Positions 17,815 through 25,766 of a DNA stretch of 64,000 nt are shown here, piece by piece. Positions within the stretch are counted from its first letter, which is position 1. Each line of letters opens with the position of its first letter. Origin of the DNA: Holophagae bacterium (GTDB lineage: Bacteria; Acidobacteriota; Holophagae; Acanthopleuribacterales; Acanthopleuribacteraceae); contig JAJCXM010000004.1 of assembly GCA_029263455.1 (NCBI GenBank), positions 124,001 through 188,000 on the forward strand. The letters are read 5' to 3'. Position numbers and translations under genes: made by a program. The notes below the pieces were generated by a model. The model worked only from the letters and a program-made list of their open reading frames with translations, was not told the DNA's origin and did no database searches.

Positions 17815-19220
17815 AATTGTTGTTTGCACACTCATTTTACTTTTCATTTGACCCCAAGCAGGTTGAGGTCGGTGAGCCCTATCCGCCATTAGGAACACTG
17901 ATTGCGGCAGCCTGTGCGCGCGATGCAGGTCACCAAGTGTCACTATTCGATTCAAGCTTCATGACTGACGAAAAGCGATCCTTTGAACAGGCACTAATTG
18001 AGTCTAATGCCGAAGCAGTGATCCTATTTGACGACAACTTTCATTGGCTCACAAAAATGTGTCTGGCACGCATGAGGCTTGCCGCAACCCACATGATAAA
18101 GATCGCATGTGAAAGGAACATTCCTGTTGTCGTGGCCGGTTCCGACGCCAGCGACGAACCGCAAGCCTACCTCAATTCAGGGGCAAGCTGTATTATTCGC
18201 GGCGAGGCTGAGTTTCGGCTCCTACAAGTCTTAGAGGCGTGGGAAAACAAACAAGAAACACCTGACATCGCTGGTGTGGTCACGGCCGACCAAGCGGTCG
18301 CCACCAGCCCACCACGTGGACAAAGAGACCAATCGCGTTTCCCTCAAGCTGCATGGGACCTTGTGGACATAGATAGCTACCGCCGGGTCTGGCACCAACG
18401 TCATAAGCCATTCTCTTTGAACATGACCACAACACGCGGATGCCCGTACCGTTGCAATTGGTGTGCAAAACCCATTCATGGTCGTCGTTACGACGTCCGA
18501 GACGCACGTGACTGCGCAGAAGAGATCGCTTATCTCAAACAAGAGATTGGGGCTCAACACATCTGGTTTACAGATGACATTTTTGGCCTAAAACCAGGCT
18601 GGGTCGCCGCCTTTGCCGATGCCATCAACGAACTTGACGCGGTATTGCCTTTCAAGATACAGGCGCGGGCTGACATGATCGATGCCAAATTTGCCTCGCA
18701 ATTGAAGCGTGCAGGTTGCCAAACGGTTTGGCTCGGCGTTGAGTCTGGATCACAGAAAATACTTGATGCCATGCACAAAGACCTCAAGGTGGATCAGGCA
18801 ATTCGGGCCGCCCAGTTCCTTAAAGCTGAAAGTATCGAAGTAGGATTCTTCTTGCAGTTTGGCTATCCCGGAGAGCAAGCCAGCGATATTCAAGCAACCT
18901 GGAAGCTGGTGTCGACGGCACGCCCAGATGCCATAGGCATTAGTGTTTCTTATCCGCTACCTGGAACACCTTTTTACGAGAAGGTCAAAGGAGATTTAGT
19001 TGGCGACGACCACTGGTCTTCTTCTGGTTTCATGAGACCCCTGCATAAAGCCACTTACCCAACGGAATTTTATCCAGTTCTGTTCCATTATTTTCACGAG
19101 CGCTTCAACATGCTAACTCAGCATTTCTTCACAAAGCGTGGTCTGAAGACCTGGCTCAAACATCGGCTGACCAGACGTCGTATCAAACGATTCGCCATTG
19201 ATGGAGTCCCATTTCCATGA
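17811..19220 (+). CDS. Cobalamin-binding-type radical SAM enzyme 1
   Basis: A 469-residue protein with an N-terminal B12-binding-like Rossmann domain (PYPPLGTLIAAACARDAGHQ, SGASCIIRGEAEFRLL) and a radical SAM barrel. The 4Fe-4S motif CxxxCxxC is in TTRGCPYRCNWCAKPI; further signatures are IWFTDDIFGL, FKIQARADMID, TVWLGVESGSQKILDAM and FLQFGYPGE. Family members of this BchE-like group methylate or rearrange unactivated carbons. The sequence cannot tell the substrate; the location between Wzz-like and other glycan genes suggests a glycan or its lipid carrier. It is coupled by ATGA overlaps to the genes on both sides. Confidence 0.92.
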   Translation: MKLLFAHSFYFSFDPKQVEVGEPYPPLGTLIAAACARDAGHQVSLFDSSFMTDEKRSFEQALIESNAEAVILFDDNFHWLTKMCLARMRLAATHMIKIACERNIPVVVAGSDASDEPQAYLNSGASCIIRGEAEFRLLQVLEAWENKQETPDIAGVVTADQAVATSPPRGQRDQSRFPQAAWDLVDIDSYRRVWHQRHKPFSLNMTTTRGCPYRCNWCAKPIHGRRYDVRDARDCAEEIAYLKQEIGAQHIWFTDDIFGLKPGWVAAFADAINELDAVLPFKIQARADMIDAKFASQLKRAGCQTVWLGVESGSQKILDAMHKDLKVDQAIRAAQFLKAESIEVGFFLQFGYPGEQASDIQATWKLVSTARPDAIGISVSYPLPGTPFYEKVKGDLVGDDHWSSSGFMRPLHKATYPTEFYPVLFHYFHERFNMLTQHFFTKRGLKTWLKHRLTRRRIKRFAIDGVPFP

Positions 19221-20647
19221 AGGTCTTATTAGTACATCCATATTTCTTGGGCGAGGATGAAGCGGAACGCCATATCATGCGCCCTTATCCGCCATTGGGT
19301 CTGCTTTACATCAGCGCCCATTTGAAGAAGCAGCAGTCATTTGACGTGAAAATCTTTGACGGGACCTTCGCGGATACGGAAGCATTCCGCCAGACGTTAA
19401 AACAATTTGAACCTCAAGTTATCGGTTTCTACGCCAATATGATGACCCGCATGAATCTGATCCGGCTCCACCGTCTCGTTCCAGAAGAAACGGTTACCGT
19501 GGTCGGCGGCCCAGACGTGAGGCACTACATTGATGAGTACCTTTCGCTTGGCATCGATGCAGCTGTTGTTGGCGAAGGCGAACATACGTTAGTTTCCCTG
19601 CTTCATGAATTCAAGAACAAGCAAAACTGGGGCAATATCCCAGGCATCGCATTTATCGATTCTGAAAGCGGCATAACGACCGTTAACCCTGACGTCAAAC
19701 CTCCTAGAGATCTGACTTTGTACGGTATGCCCGACCGTCAGGCCATTAACTTGAATCAATACCTGGATTGTTGGGAACATCACCACGGCATGCGCCCCAT
19801 AAGTCTAATTACAAGTCGGGGTTGTCCCTTCCAATGCACATGGTGTGCCCATCACGTATTTGGCTATAGCCTTAGAAAACGCCCCGTGGATCACGTCATA
19901 GAAGAACTTGAATGGTTAAGCGAGAACTACCAATTCGATCACTACTGGTTCGCCGATGATGTCTTCACCATCCAGCCAAAATGGACCGCCGAATTGGCTG
20001 ACCGCTTGGCTGAACGACCCGAACTGCTCAAGCCATTCGAATGTATTTCACGAGCAGATAAACTGGACACAACCGTCATTAGTCACCTGGCCCGCCTCAA
20101 ATGCTCACGCGTGTGGGTGGGAGCAGAAAGTGGATCCCAACGCCTGCTTGACCTAATGAAGCGTGGCGTCACCCGTGAACAGGTGTTCACATCCGTCACG
20201 GAGCTCAAGAAGGCGGGAATTGATACCGGCATGTTCTTTATGTGGGGCTTTGAGAATGAAAGCCTCGAAGACGTGGAAGAAACCATCGAATTAGCCACAT
20301 CATGTCGCACCGATCTGGCTCTAACAACCATCGCTTATCCAATCAAAGGCACACCATTCTACAAATCGCTCGAAGAACAGGGGCGAATTGGACACGTCCC
20401 ATTCGATGAGGGTTCTGATCGCCAAATCACCATTAAAGGGCAGCGATCCAAGAATACTTATGATTGGGCTTCCAAGTTACTTCAGAGTAAGCTCACCATC
20501 GCCAAGCAAAGTAAAGGGGACCTCAAACGCTGGCCTAGATGGATGCGCTCTAAGTATTACGGCTGGAGGCTGGCATGGGCTTGGCAGCGAGATTCCGCTG
20601 TTCCTTCCCAACGACGCGATTCTTCGACTAACAGCGAAATCGTCTGA
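19217..20647 (+). CDS. Cobalamin-binding-type radical SAM enzyme 2
   Basis: A 476-residue paralogue of the preceding gene, again with a B12-binding-like domain (RPYPPLGLLYISAHLKK, IDAAVVGEGEHTLVSLLHEF) and a radical SAM domain with CxxxCxxC in TSRGCPFQCTWCAHHVFGYS. Shared downstream motifs are YWFADDVFTI, FECISRADKLD, RVWVGAESGSQRLLDLM and FFMWGFENES. The ATG overlaps the previous stop, so the two are translated as a pair. Its last 91 bp overlap the minus-strand nucleotidyltransferase gene. Two different enzymes may make successive modifications, or one may have diverged; neither can be settled from sequence. Confidence 0.92.
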   Translation: MKVLLVHPYFLGEDEAERHIMRPYPPLGLLYISAHLKKQQSFDVKIFDGTFADTEAFRQTLKQFEPQVIGFYANMMTRMNLIRLHRLVPEETVTVVGGPDVRHYIDEYLSLGIDAAVVGEGEHTLVSLLHEFKNKQNWGNIPGIAFIDSESGITTVNPDVKPPRDLTLYGMPDRQAINLNQYLDCWEHHHGMRPISLITSRGCPFQCTWCAHHVFGYSLRKRPVDHVIEELEWLSENYQFDHYWFADDVFTIQPKWTAELADRLAERPELLKPFECISRADKLDTTVISHLARLKCSRVWVGAESGSQRLLDLMKRGVTREQVFTSVTELKKAGIDTGMFFMWGFENESLEDVEETIELATSCRTDLALTTIAYPIKGTPFYKSLEEQGRIGHVPFDEGSDRQITIKGQRSKNTYDWASKLLQSKLTIAKQSKGDLKRWPRWMRSKYYGWRLAWAWQRDSAVPSQRRDSSTNSEIV

Positions 20648-21684
20648 CGCACATGATCTCCAAGCTGCGATTGTTCAATACCCAGCACCCGCAACCTATC
20701 CTGTAGGCATTGGTAAATGTGAATCATTCGATAGGGCGCATGTGGCTTGTAGACATAGGGTCTTGGCACATAAAGTCCACGTGAACGCCAATGGACGCGC
20801 TTGCCTTCGATAAAATTAAGCACCGCTCCGATAGGCGATGACACCAATCCATCGATCAACTTGTGATACCACTTTCGTTGCAGCTTCAGGTCTTCAACTT
20901 TACTTCTCAGCGGTGCAGAGCTCGGGGTCCATTGCCGTAACCAGGTATTGGCTGCCTCAATCTTCTGGAACGTTGCCACTGATTTCAGAGGTTTACTAAG
21001 CGCAAATTCAACCGCCGTAAAATAACTAGGGAACATCAACTCGAGTTGATTGTCACCAATCACGTAGTTTGGGCACGGATGGGTTTGTCGCTGAAACTTC
21101 GCCCAAAGGCGCACAATGAAAAAACCCAACCACATCCTACGGTGATCCATGATTAAGAGAAGATCAACGTCAGCATTTTCGTTTGAGTTGTTGGCTGCAA
21201 GACTGCCTGTCAAGGCCGCGCTGCGTATGAAATTGAACGCTAATATGTGCTTGAGTGCAGGAATGGCTTTCTGCCATTTTTCGCGCGTAAGCTGGATGCG
21301 GCGCTTACGGGTCTCAATACGGCCTGAATCACTTTCAAGGCAATAAAAACCATCTTGTTCAAACAGTCTCCGTTGCATGACCAGCAGATCAAGAGTCTGC
21401 TGGAGTCGCTCTTCAGAGACACGCTCAAGCGGCAAATAAGACTTAATCTCCTCTGACCGAATCGCAAAATCGAAGACGTCGGCGTAGCATAGAGCAGCTA
21501 GCACGCATTCAAGATTGAATCGCTCTGTTTCGACCTCGTTGGAGCTGTGATCGCTGTTTTGCATGTGACATCGTACCGTCATGGAAGCAATAACACCAAA
21601 GATATCTTCTACCCGTTCCCCACATTGGTGTCTAAGACTTTTGTTGTGACGCTTGTCACGTGAAACAAACGTAAGCGACTCCAA
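20557..21684 (-). CDS. Nucleotidyltransferase-fold protein with N-terminal winged-helix-like segment
   Basis: Up to 375 residues. A helical region with ALCYADVFDFAIRSEEIKSYL resembles the small domain that precedes nucleotidyltransferase domains in some glycan clusters. The catalytic signature follows: AALTGSLAANNSNENADVDL plus LLI (GS with two acidic residues, then hydrophobics). The C-terminal part (YVPRPYVYKPHAPYRMIHIY) is of unknown role. It could transfer a nucleotide to a small molecule; the substrate is unknown. The start is uncertain: TTG 21684 is 31 bases from the upstream gene's stop but has no Shine-Dalgarno, and in-frame ATGs at 21582 and 21564 also lack one. The 3' end overlaps radical SAM enzyme 2 by 91 bp. 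Confidence 0.75.
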   Translation of the reverse strand: MESLTFVSRDKRHNKSLRHQCGERVEDIFGVIASMTVRCHMQNSDHSSNEVETERFNLECVLAALCYADVFDFAIRSEEIKSYLPLERVSEERLQQTLDLLVMQRRLFEQDGFYCLESDSGRIETRKRRIQLTREKWQKAIPALKHILAFNFIRSAALTGSLAANNSNENADVDLLLIMDHRRMWLGFFIVRLWAKFQRQTHPCPNYVIGDNQLELMFPSYFTAVEFALSKPLKSVATFQKIEAANTWLRQWTPSSAPLRSKVEDLKLQRKWYHKLIDGLVSSPIGAVLNFIEGKRVHWRSRGLYVPRPYVYKPHAPYRMIHIYQCLQDRLRVLGIEQSQLGDHVRQTISLLVEESRRWEGTAESRCQAHASLQP

Positions 21685-21715
21685 AAACTCGTCTTTCTAT
21701 CCCGACAAAATCCAT

Positions 21716-23290
21716 TCAATGGCTAACCTTGTGCCACTTGCCCGCGCTCCAAATAAGGAACTCAAATCGCGAATAGTCAAATGAGGGATCAAACGTAATC
21801 AAACATTCGCTGACTTGGCCGTAGCCGTTCAGTGCGCGTACACTCATTTCCCAATCTCCGACCTTCAAAGATGATCCAAGCGACTGGTTTAAACGGCCAA
21901 AGTTGAAATGACCCTGGTCTGCTTCCAAGGCCAAAAGAAATCGACGACTGTCCAATCGCCGCCAGCTTATGGATGGATTCTCAATATCTGAATCAACCAT
22001 GGCGACGACAATCGGAGGTGAACGCCAATCATAATTACGCCATTCTGCGAAATGTAGACCCGCTGCAATATCGTTCGAAAAAATTGGTGCGCTCTTAAAA
22101 CTACCTGGCCAGGTTAGAAGCACAGGCTGCTTATGGGCAGAAAGCGTATTTTTGTAATCCAAGAACGATTGACTTGCCAGTCGTTCTATTGCCTTGCCGC
22201 GATGCCATGTATGAACACCTACCATTGATGCGACAAAGTAACTTACACAGCAGCAAATACTTAAGGCCCATACAGTTCTCGCTCGGCTCTCAGCAAACCA
22301 TTGCAGCAGGTAACCAATTGTGGGCGCCACCAAGGCAATCGAAATGGTCACAAGTCGGTCAGATATGCCATTCACATACACAAATACAGGCAACACAGCT
22401 AACAGCGGCGCGATTAATAGTGGCCAAACAAGTGAGAAACGCAGGGTGTTCTTTCGAGCTGACCAGGTTAGCCACGCAAGCACAGCAACAATAAACAAAG
22501 CTAAGACAGCGAACCTTGCGAAATTGATCTTTGTGAAATGCGCACTAAATGGGGAAAGCACCAAGTAAACCCACTTAAGTGTCAGCGAGCTAAGCGTCAA
22601 GGGGTCAAAGCTCGAAGCTGGGGCCCCGTCATAGAACTGGTTCCAGACAAATGTGGACCAAATCATGGTGACGCAAATAGGCCCAATCAGCAGCCGCCAC
22701 GTCACGGCGATCTTGGTTCGGAACATCAACCAGCAGAATAGGACTGGGGTAGACATGATTCCGACCTCTTTTGAGGCACAAGCTAGTAGAGCAAACAGGG
22801 ATAAGGCCATGTGTTTGCCTATCCCAGACTCTGAATTCATCGACGTACTAATCATGCTCAAGAGAAACAAGGCGCACAATAGATCTGCACGCCCAGACAG
22901 CCAAACAACATTCGTGACATGAGCGGGATGAAAAGCAAACAATGCAGTAGCCATTAGAGCCCATTTAGGGTCCGCGATCTGCTGGGCTATTCTCCAGACG
23001 AGAAACGAGGCGCAAAGGTGAAGGCTCAGGTTGATCACATGTTGGTGAAAGAAACCATCGGTGACCCACGACAGCATCGCGTAAGACAACATCGTAAGCG
23101 GCCTGAAATATTGACCACTCCCTGCTGGAAACGCATTAAGCACATGAAAATGCTCGGGTTGTGCTGCACCTATGACCGTATAGTCATCGGATATACACCC
23201 AAACCAGAGAGATGTCCAATAGATAACAATAACGCCCAGTAGCACGCCAAATACAACAATATGCGGACGCGTTCGAAGAAATTGTTCCAT
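21716..23290 (-). CDS. TMTC/PMT-like membrane glycosyltransferase
   Basis: About 524 residues with many membrane helices and a lumenal/periplasmic first loop. Key segments are GCISDDYTVIGAAQPEHF (an Asp pair after the first helix, as in GT-C enzymes), GSGQYFRPLTMLSYA and FHPAHVTNVVWLSGRADLL, which closely matches the TMTC/DUF1736 group and PMT relatives. A soluble C-terminal domain of about 130 residues follows the last helix. GT-C enzymes use lipid-linked sugars outside the cytoplasm. I choose ATG 23290, nine bases after GGTGAG; ATG 23299 is the alternative. It probably shares a transcript with the nucleotidyltransferase gene. Confidence 0.85.
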   Translation of the reverse strand: MEQFLRTRPHIVVFGVLLGVIVIYWTSLWFGCISDDYTVIGAAQPEHFHVLNAFPAGSGQYFRPLTMLSYAMLSWVTDGFFHQHVINLSLHLCASFLVWRIAQQIADPKWALMATALFAFHPAHVTNVVWLSGRADLLCALFLLSMISTSMNSESGIGKHMALSLFALLACASKEVGIMSTPVLFCWLMFRTKIAVTWRLLIGPICVTMIWSTFVWNQFYDGAPASSFDPLTLSSLTLKWVYLVLSPFSAHFTKINFARFAVLALFIVAVLAWLTWSARKNTLRFSLVWPLLIAPLLAVLPVFVYVNGISDRLVTISIALVAPTIGYLLQWFAESRARTVWALSICCCVSYFVASMVGVHTWHRGKAIERLASQSFLDYKNTLSAHKQPVLLTWPGSFKSAPIFSNDIAAGLHFAEWRNYDWRSPPIVVAMVDSDIENPSISWRRLDSRRFLLALEADQGHFNFGRLNQSLGSSLKVGDWEMSVRALNGYGQVSECLITFDPSFDYSRFEFLIWSAGKWHKVSH

Positions 23291-23326
23291 AAACGTCATC
23301 TCACCTTCATGGCCGACTCTTGTCAA

Positions 23327-23652
23327 CCCAGATCCTGTTTCTTGCCACTGGAACCGCTAACATGGAAACTAGATGGCGACTCTAGCTCCCCGATTCGCCC
23401 CATTTCTTATCTATTCAGGTTTCCTATCAATTGGCCTCAATGTCACTCATCAAACCCAGACCTGAAGTTTCTTAGTGTTAGATTAAGGCTTGATAATAAG
23501 TAGATTGCCAAAGCCATCACAAATTACAACCTCTCGAACTATTTAGTCGTATAAGCTAGCCAAGGCCCTTCGGATCTGCGTCTCAACGCTACGCGATAGC
23601 CGACAGGCACTGCAAGCTGGATTAAATCCAAATGAAACAAAGGAGGCTATCT
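23327..23652. other. Intergenic region, no gene
   Basis: A 330-bp divergent spacer between the membrane glycosyltransferase and the propeller gene. It holds no convincing open frame. The final 20 bases carry AAAGGAGG, the ribosome site of the next gene. I see no clear promoter pair or strong hairpin. Confidence 0.5.
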
Positions 23653-24909
23653 TTGAAAATACATCTACTCGTATTCACGATCACCACATCGCTGCTCGGT
23701 TTTAGCGGTGATAGCGCCCAATGGCGCGGACCAAACCGGGACGGAAACTACCCCGACACGAACTTGCTTAAGCAATGGCCAGCTGATGGTCCTAAATTAT
23801 TATGGCAAAATGACTCTTTGGAATTGGGTTACGGCGCCGCAACCGTCGATGCAGACGGTATTTATGTGTCAGGTAGCAAAAACCCGTCAGATGTCCTAAT
23901 TGCGTTAGACAAAACCGGAAAAATTCGCTGGACTGCCGATATCGGCGCGGCATTTGATGGCGACTATCCGCTTGCCCGCTGCACGCCTAGTTTGGATGGA
24001 GGACACGTCTATACGATTAGCGGCGCAGGTCACATTACTTGTACGAACGCTGCCGATGGATCAACGAAATGGTCCGTTGATGGCTACAAGAAATTCTCGG
24101 GCCGTTGGGGAATATGGGGCACTTCAGAGAATCCATTAGTTGTAAATGACCTAGTGATATACACACCGGGCGGAAGCAAAACGACCATGGTGGCCCTCAA
24201 CAAATTAAGCGGTGAGACTGTTTGGCAAACCAAGAGTCTCGACGACACATCTGCCTATTCCTCACCTGTCGTTTTTAAACACGCCGGACGCAACGTGATT
24301 GCAAATGTGACCGCTAACTTTATCTTTGGCGTCGATGCCGCCAATGGCGAAGTACTGTGGAAATACAGTTATGGCACGTTAGAGCCTCCCGACTCATCGT
24401 GGAGCGGCGCACCCCACACAAATACGATTACGCCGATTTACAAAGACGGATACATATACACAACTAGCGGCTATGACCATGTCGGTGCGCTTTTCAAAAT
24501 AGCCGAAGATGGTAATTCAGTTACTCTAGCTTGGACCGACAAGACCCTTGACAGCCATCATGGCGGTGTCGTTCTGGTTGACGGCTATCTTTACGGAGCC
24601 AACTGGATTAACAATCGCAGTGGTAATTGGTGTGCCATTGACTGGAAGACAGGTAAACCCGCTTTTGAGACCAAGTGGCATACCAAGGGATCCATCATCC
24701 AAGCCGATGGCATGCTTTACTGTTATGAGGAAAAGGATGGCAACATCGCCCTTGTTGAAGCGAGTCCCAAGGGCTTTAATGTGGCTAGCAGCTTTCAAAT
24801 TAGTCAGGGCGCTGGCCCCCACTGGTCGCATCCAGTGATTGACTCAGGTTCGCTGTACATTCGCCATGGGAAATCACTAATGGCCTACGACATCAAACAA
24901 GCCAATTAA
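23653..24909 (+). CDS. Exported PQQ-type beta-propeller protein
   Basis: About 418 residues: signal peptide (MKIHLLVFTITTSLLGFSG) and then repeated propeller blades with the A-x-D-x2-x-G-x2-x-W type core (VLIALDKTGKIRWTADIG, TCTNAADGSTKWSVDG, VALNKLSGETVWQTKS, FGVDAANGEVLWKYSY). This is the PQQ_2/BamB-like group; catalytic residues of quinoprotein dehydrogenases are not evident, so I do not call an enzyme. The start is decided by the ribosome site: AGGAGG ends six bases before TTG 23653, and the signal peptide begins exactly there. An in-frame ATG at 23632 lies before that Shine-Dalgarno. Confidence 0.88.
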   Translation: MKIHLLVFTITTSLLGFSGDSAQWRGPNRDGNYPDTNLLKQWPADGPKLLWQNDSLELGYGAATVDADGIYVSGSKNPSDVLIALDKTGKIRWTADIGAAFDGDYPLARCTPSLDGGHVYTISGAGHITCTNAADGSTKWSVDGYKKFSGRWGIWGTSENPLVVNDLVIYTPGGSKTTMVALNKLSGETVWQTKSLDDTSAYSSPVVFKHAGRNVIANVTANFIFGVDAANGEVLWKYSYGTLEPPDSSWSGAPHTNTITPIYKDGYIYTTSGYDHVGALFKIAEDGNSVTLAWTDKTLDSHHGGVVLVDGYLYGANWINNRSGNWCAIDWKTGKPAFETKWHTKGSIIQADGMLYCYEEKDGNIALVEASPKGFNVASSFQISQGAGPHWSHPVIDSGSLYIRHGKSLMAYDIKQAN

Positions 24910-25016
24910 GTACAAGACCTCACGATCGGCTTATACGTTTGATCAATTGAAGCCATAGGCCAGATCACCATAACCGACCAACAAGATAGACGCACGGACA
25001 TTGATGTACCGGTCCC

Positions 25017-25045
25017 TTGTCACTTTTTGTAACCACTGGTATACT
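25017..25045 (+). promoter_or_regulatory. Promoter of the tetR-type gene
   Basis: TTGTCA (25017-25022) and TATACT (25040-25045) are separated by exactly 17 bases, each one mismatch from the sigma-70 consensus. The start codon lies about 59 bases beyond the -10 box. The operator palindrome overlaps both the spacer and the -10 box. Confidence 0.75.
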
Positions 25046-25062
25046 AAGTAACCGGTGGTTAC
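25029..25062. promoter_or_regulatory. Palindromic TetR-type operator
   Basis: Two 12-base arms, GTAACCACTGGT (25029-25040) and ACCGGTGGTTAC (25051-25062), are inverted repeats with one mismatch, with a 10-base spacer. They cover the promoter's spacer and -10 box, 42 bases before the regulator's GTG. Bound repressor would block RNA polymerase, so autoregulation is the simple reading. Confidence 0.75.
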
Positions 25063-25103
25063 TTTATTCTTATAAGTGATAGACGTAATGGTGAGGTTGG
25101 TAG

Positions 25104-25748
25104 GTGGCACAAACTAGGAGAGCAAAGGAAAGAGCCCTTAAGAACGATCGATTCATTGACGTTGCTCAACGCCTGTTCTTGAAGCAAGGATATGATCAAA
25201 CATCAATCCAACAAGTCGCTGACGCTGCAGATTTCAGTAAACGCGCGGTCTATCTGTATTTCGCCAACAAACACGAACTTTTTTCAGCGGTCCTGCTTCG
25301 CGGTCTAAGCACGCTTCATCAAAAGCTCAGATCGTCAGTCATGCCTAGTCTCGATGGCCGCAATCAAGTGATCAGCATCGCGCGATCCTATGCCAACTAC
25401 GCACTTGATCACGCTGAGTTTTTCGAATTGCTGATGTTCTTTGAGCGGCGTGACTATTTCTACAGGAAACAAACTGAACGTGCCGGTCATTACGCGAAAC
25501 AGTGCTTGGACATCAATCATGCCATGGGTGAGTTGCTAAACGACGCCATCCGGCGTGGCGCATTGGACGGTAGCGTTGTGAGTGACTTAGAAACCCACCA
25601 ATTCAATTTGATGCTATGGGCAGCAGTAGCTGGCGTTGTTCAAGTAGCGGTTTGGCGCCGTCAACTGTTACCAAAGCACTACCAACTAAGTGCCCTGGAA
25701 TTAATCGATGCTGCACTTGAGCGCCTTTTGCCTGTAGTCAAGAGTTAA
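25104..25748 (+). CDS. TetR-family transcriptional repressor
   Basis: A 214-residue one-component regulator. The N-terminal helix-turn-helix is typical: FIDVAQRLFLKQGYDQTSIQ, then VADAADFSKRAVYLYFANKH and ELFSAVL (about residues 13-60). The C-terminal half is the ligand-binding/dimerisation domain, whose ligand cannot be predicted. The GTG at 25104 follows GAGG by seven bases; the ATG at 25088 is out of frame and short. It is 18 bases upstream of the CocE-type hydrolase, so it very likely controls that gene and itself through the palindrome at 25029-25062. Confidence 0.95.
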   Translation: MAQTRRAKERALKNDRFIDVAQRLFLKQGYDQTSIQQVADAADFSKRAVYLYFANKHELFSAVLLRGLSTLHQKLRSSVMPSLDGRNQVISIARSYANYALDHAEFFELLMFFERRDYFYRKQTERAGHYAKQCLDINHAMGELLNDAIRRGALDGSVVSDLETHQFNLMLWAAVAGVVQVAVWRRQLLPKHYQLSALELIDAALERLLPVVKS

Positions 25749-25766
25749 GGAACAAGAGGAACCTAT

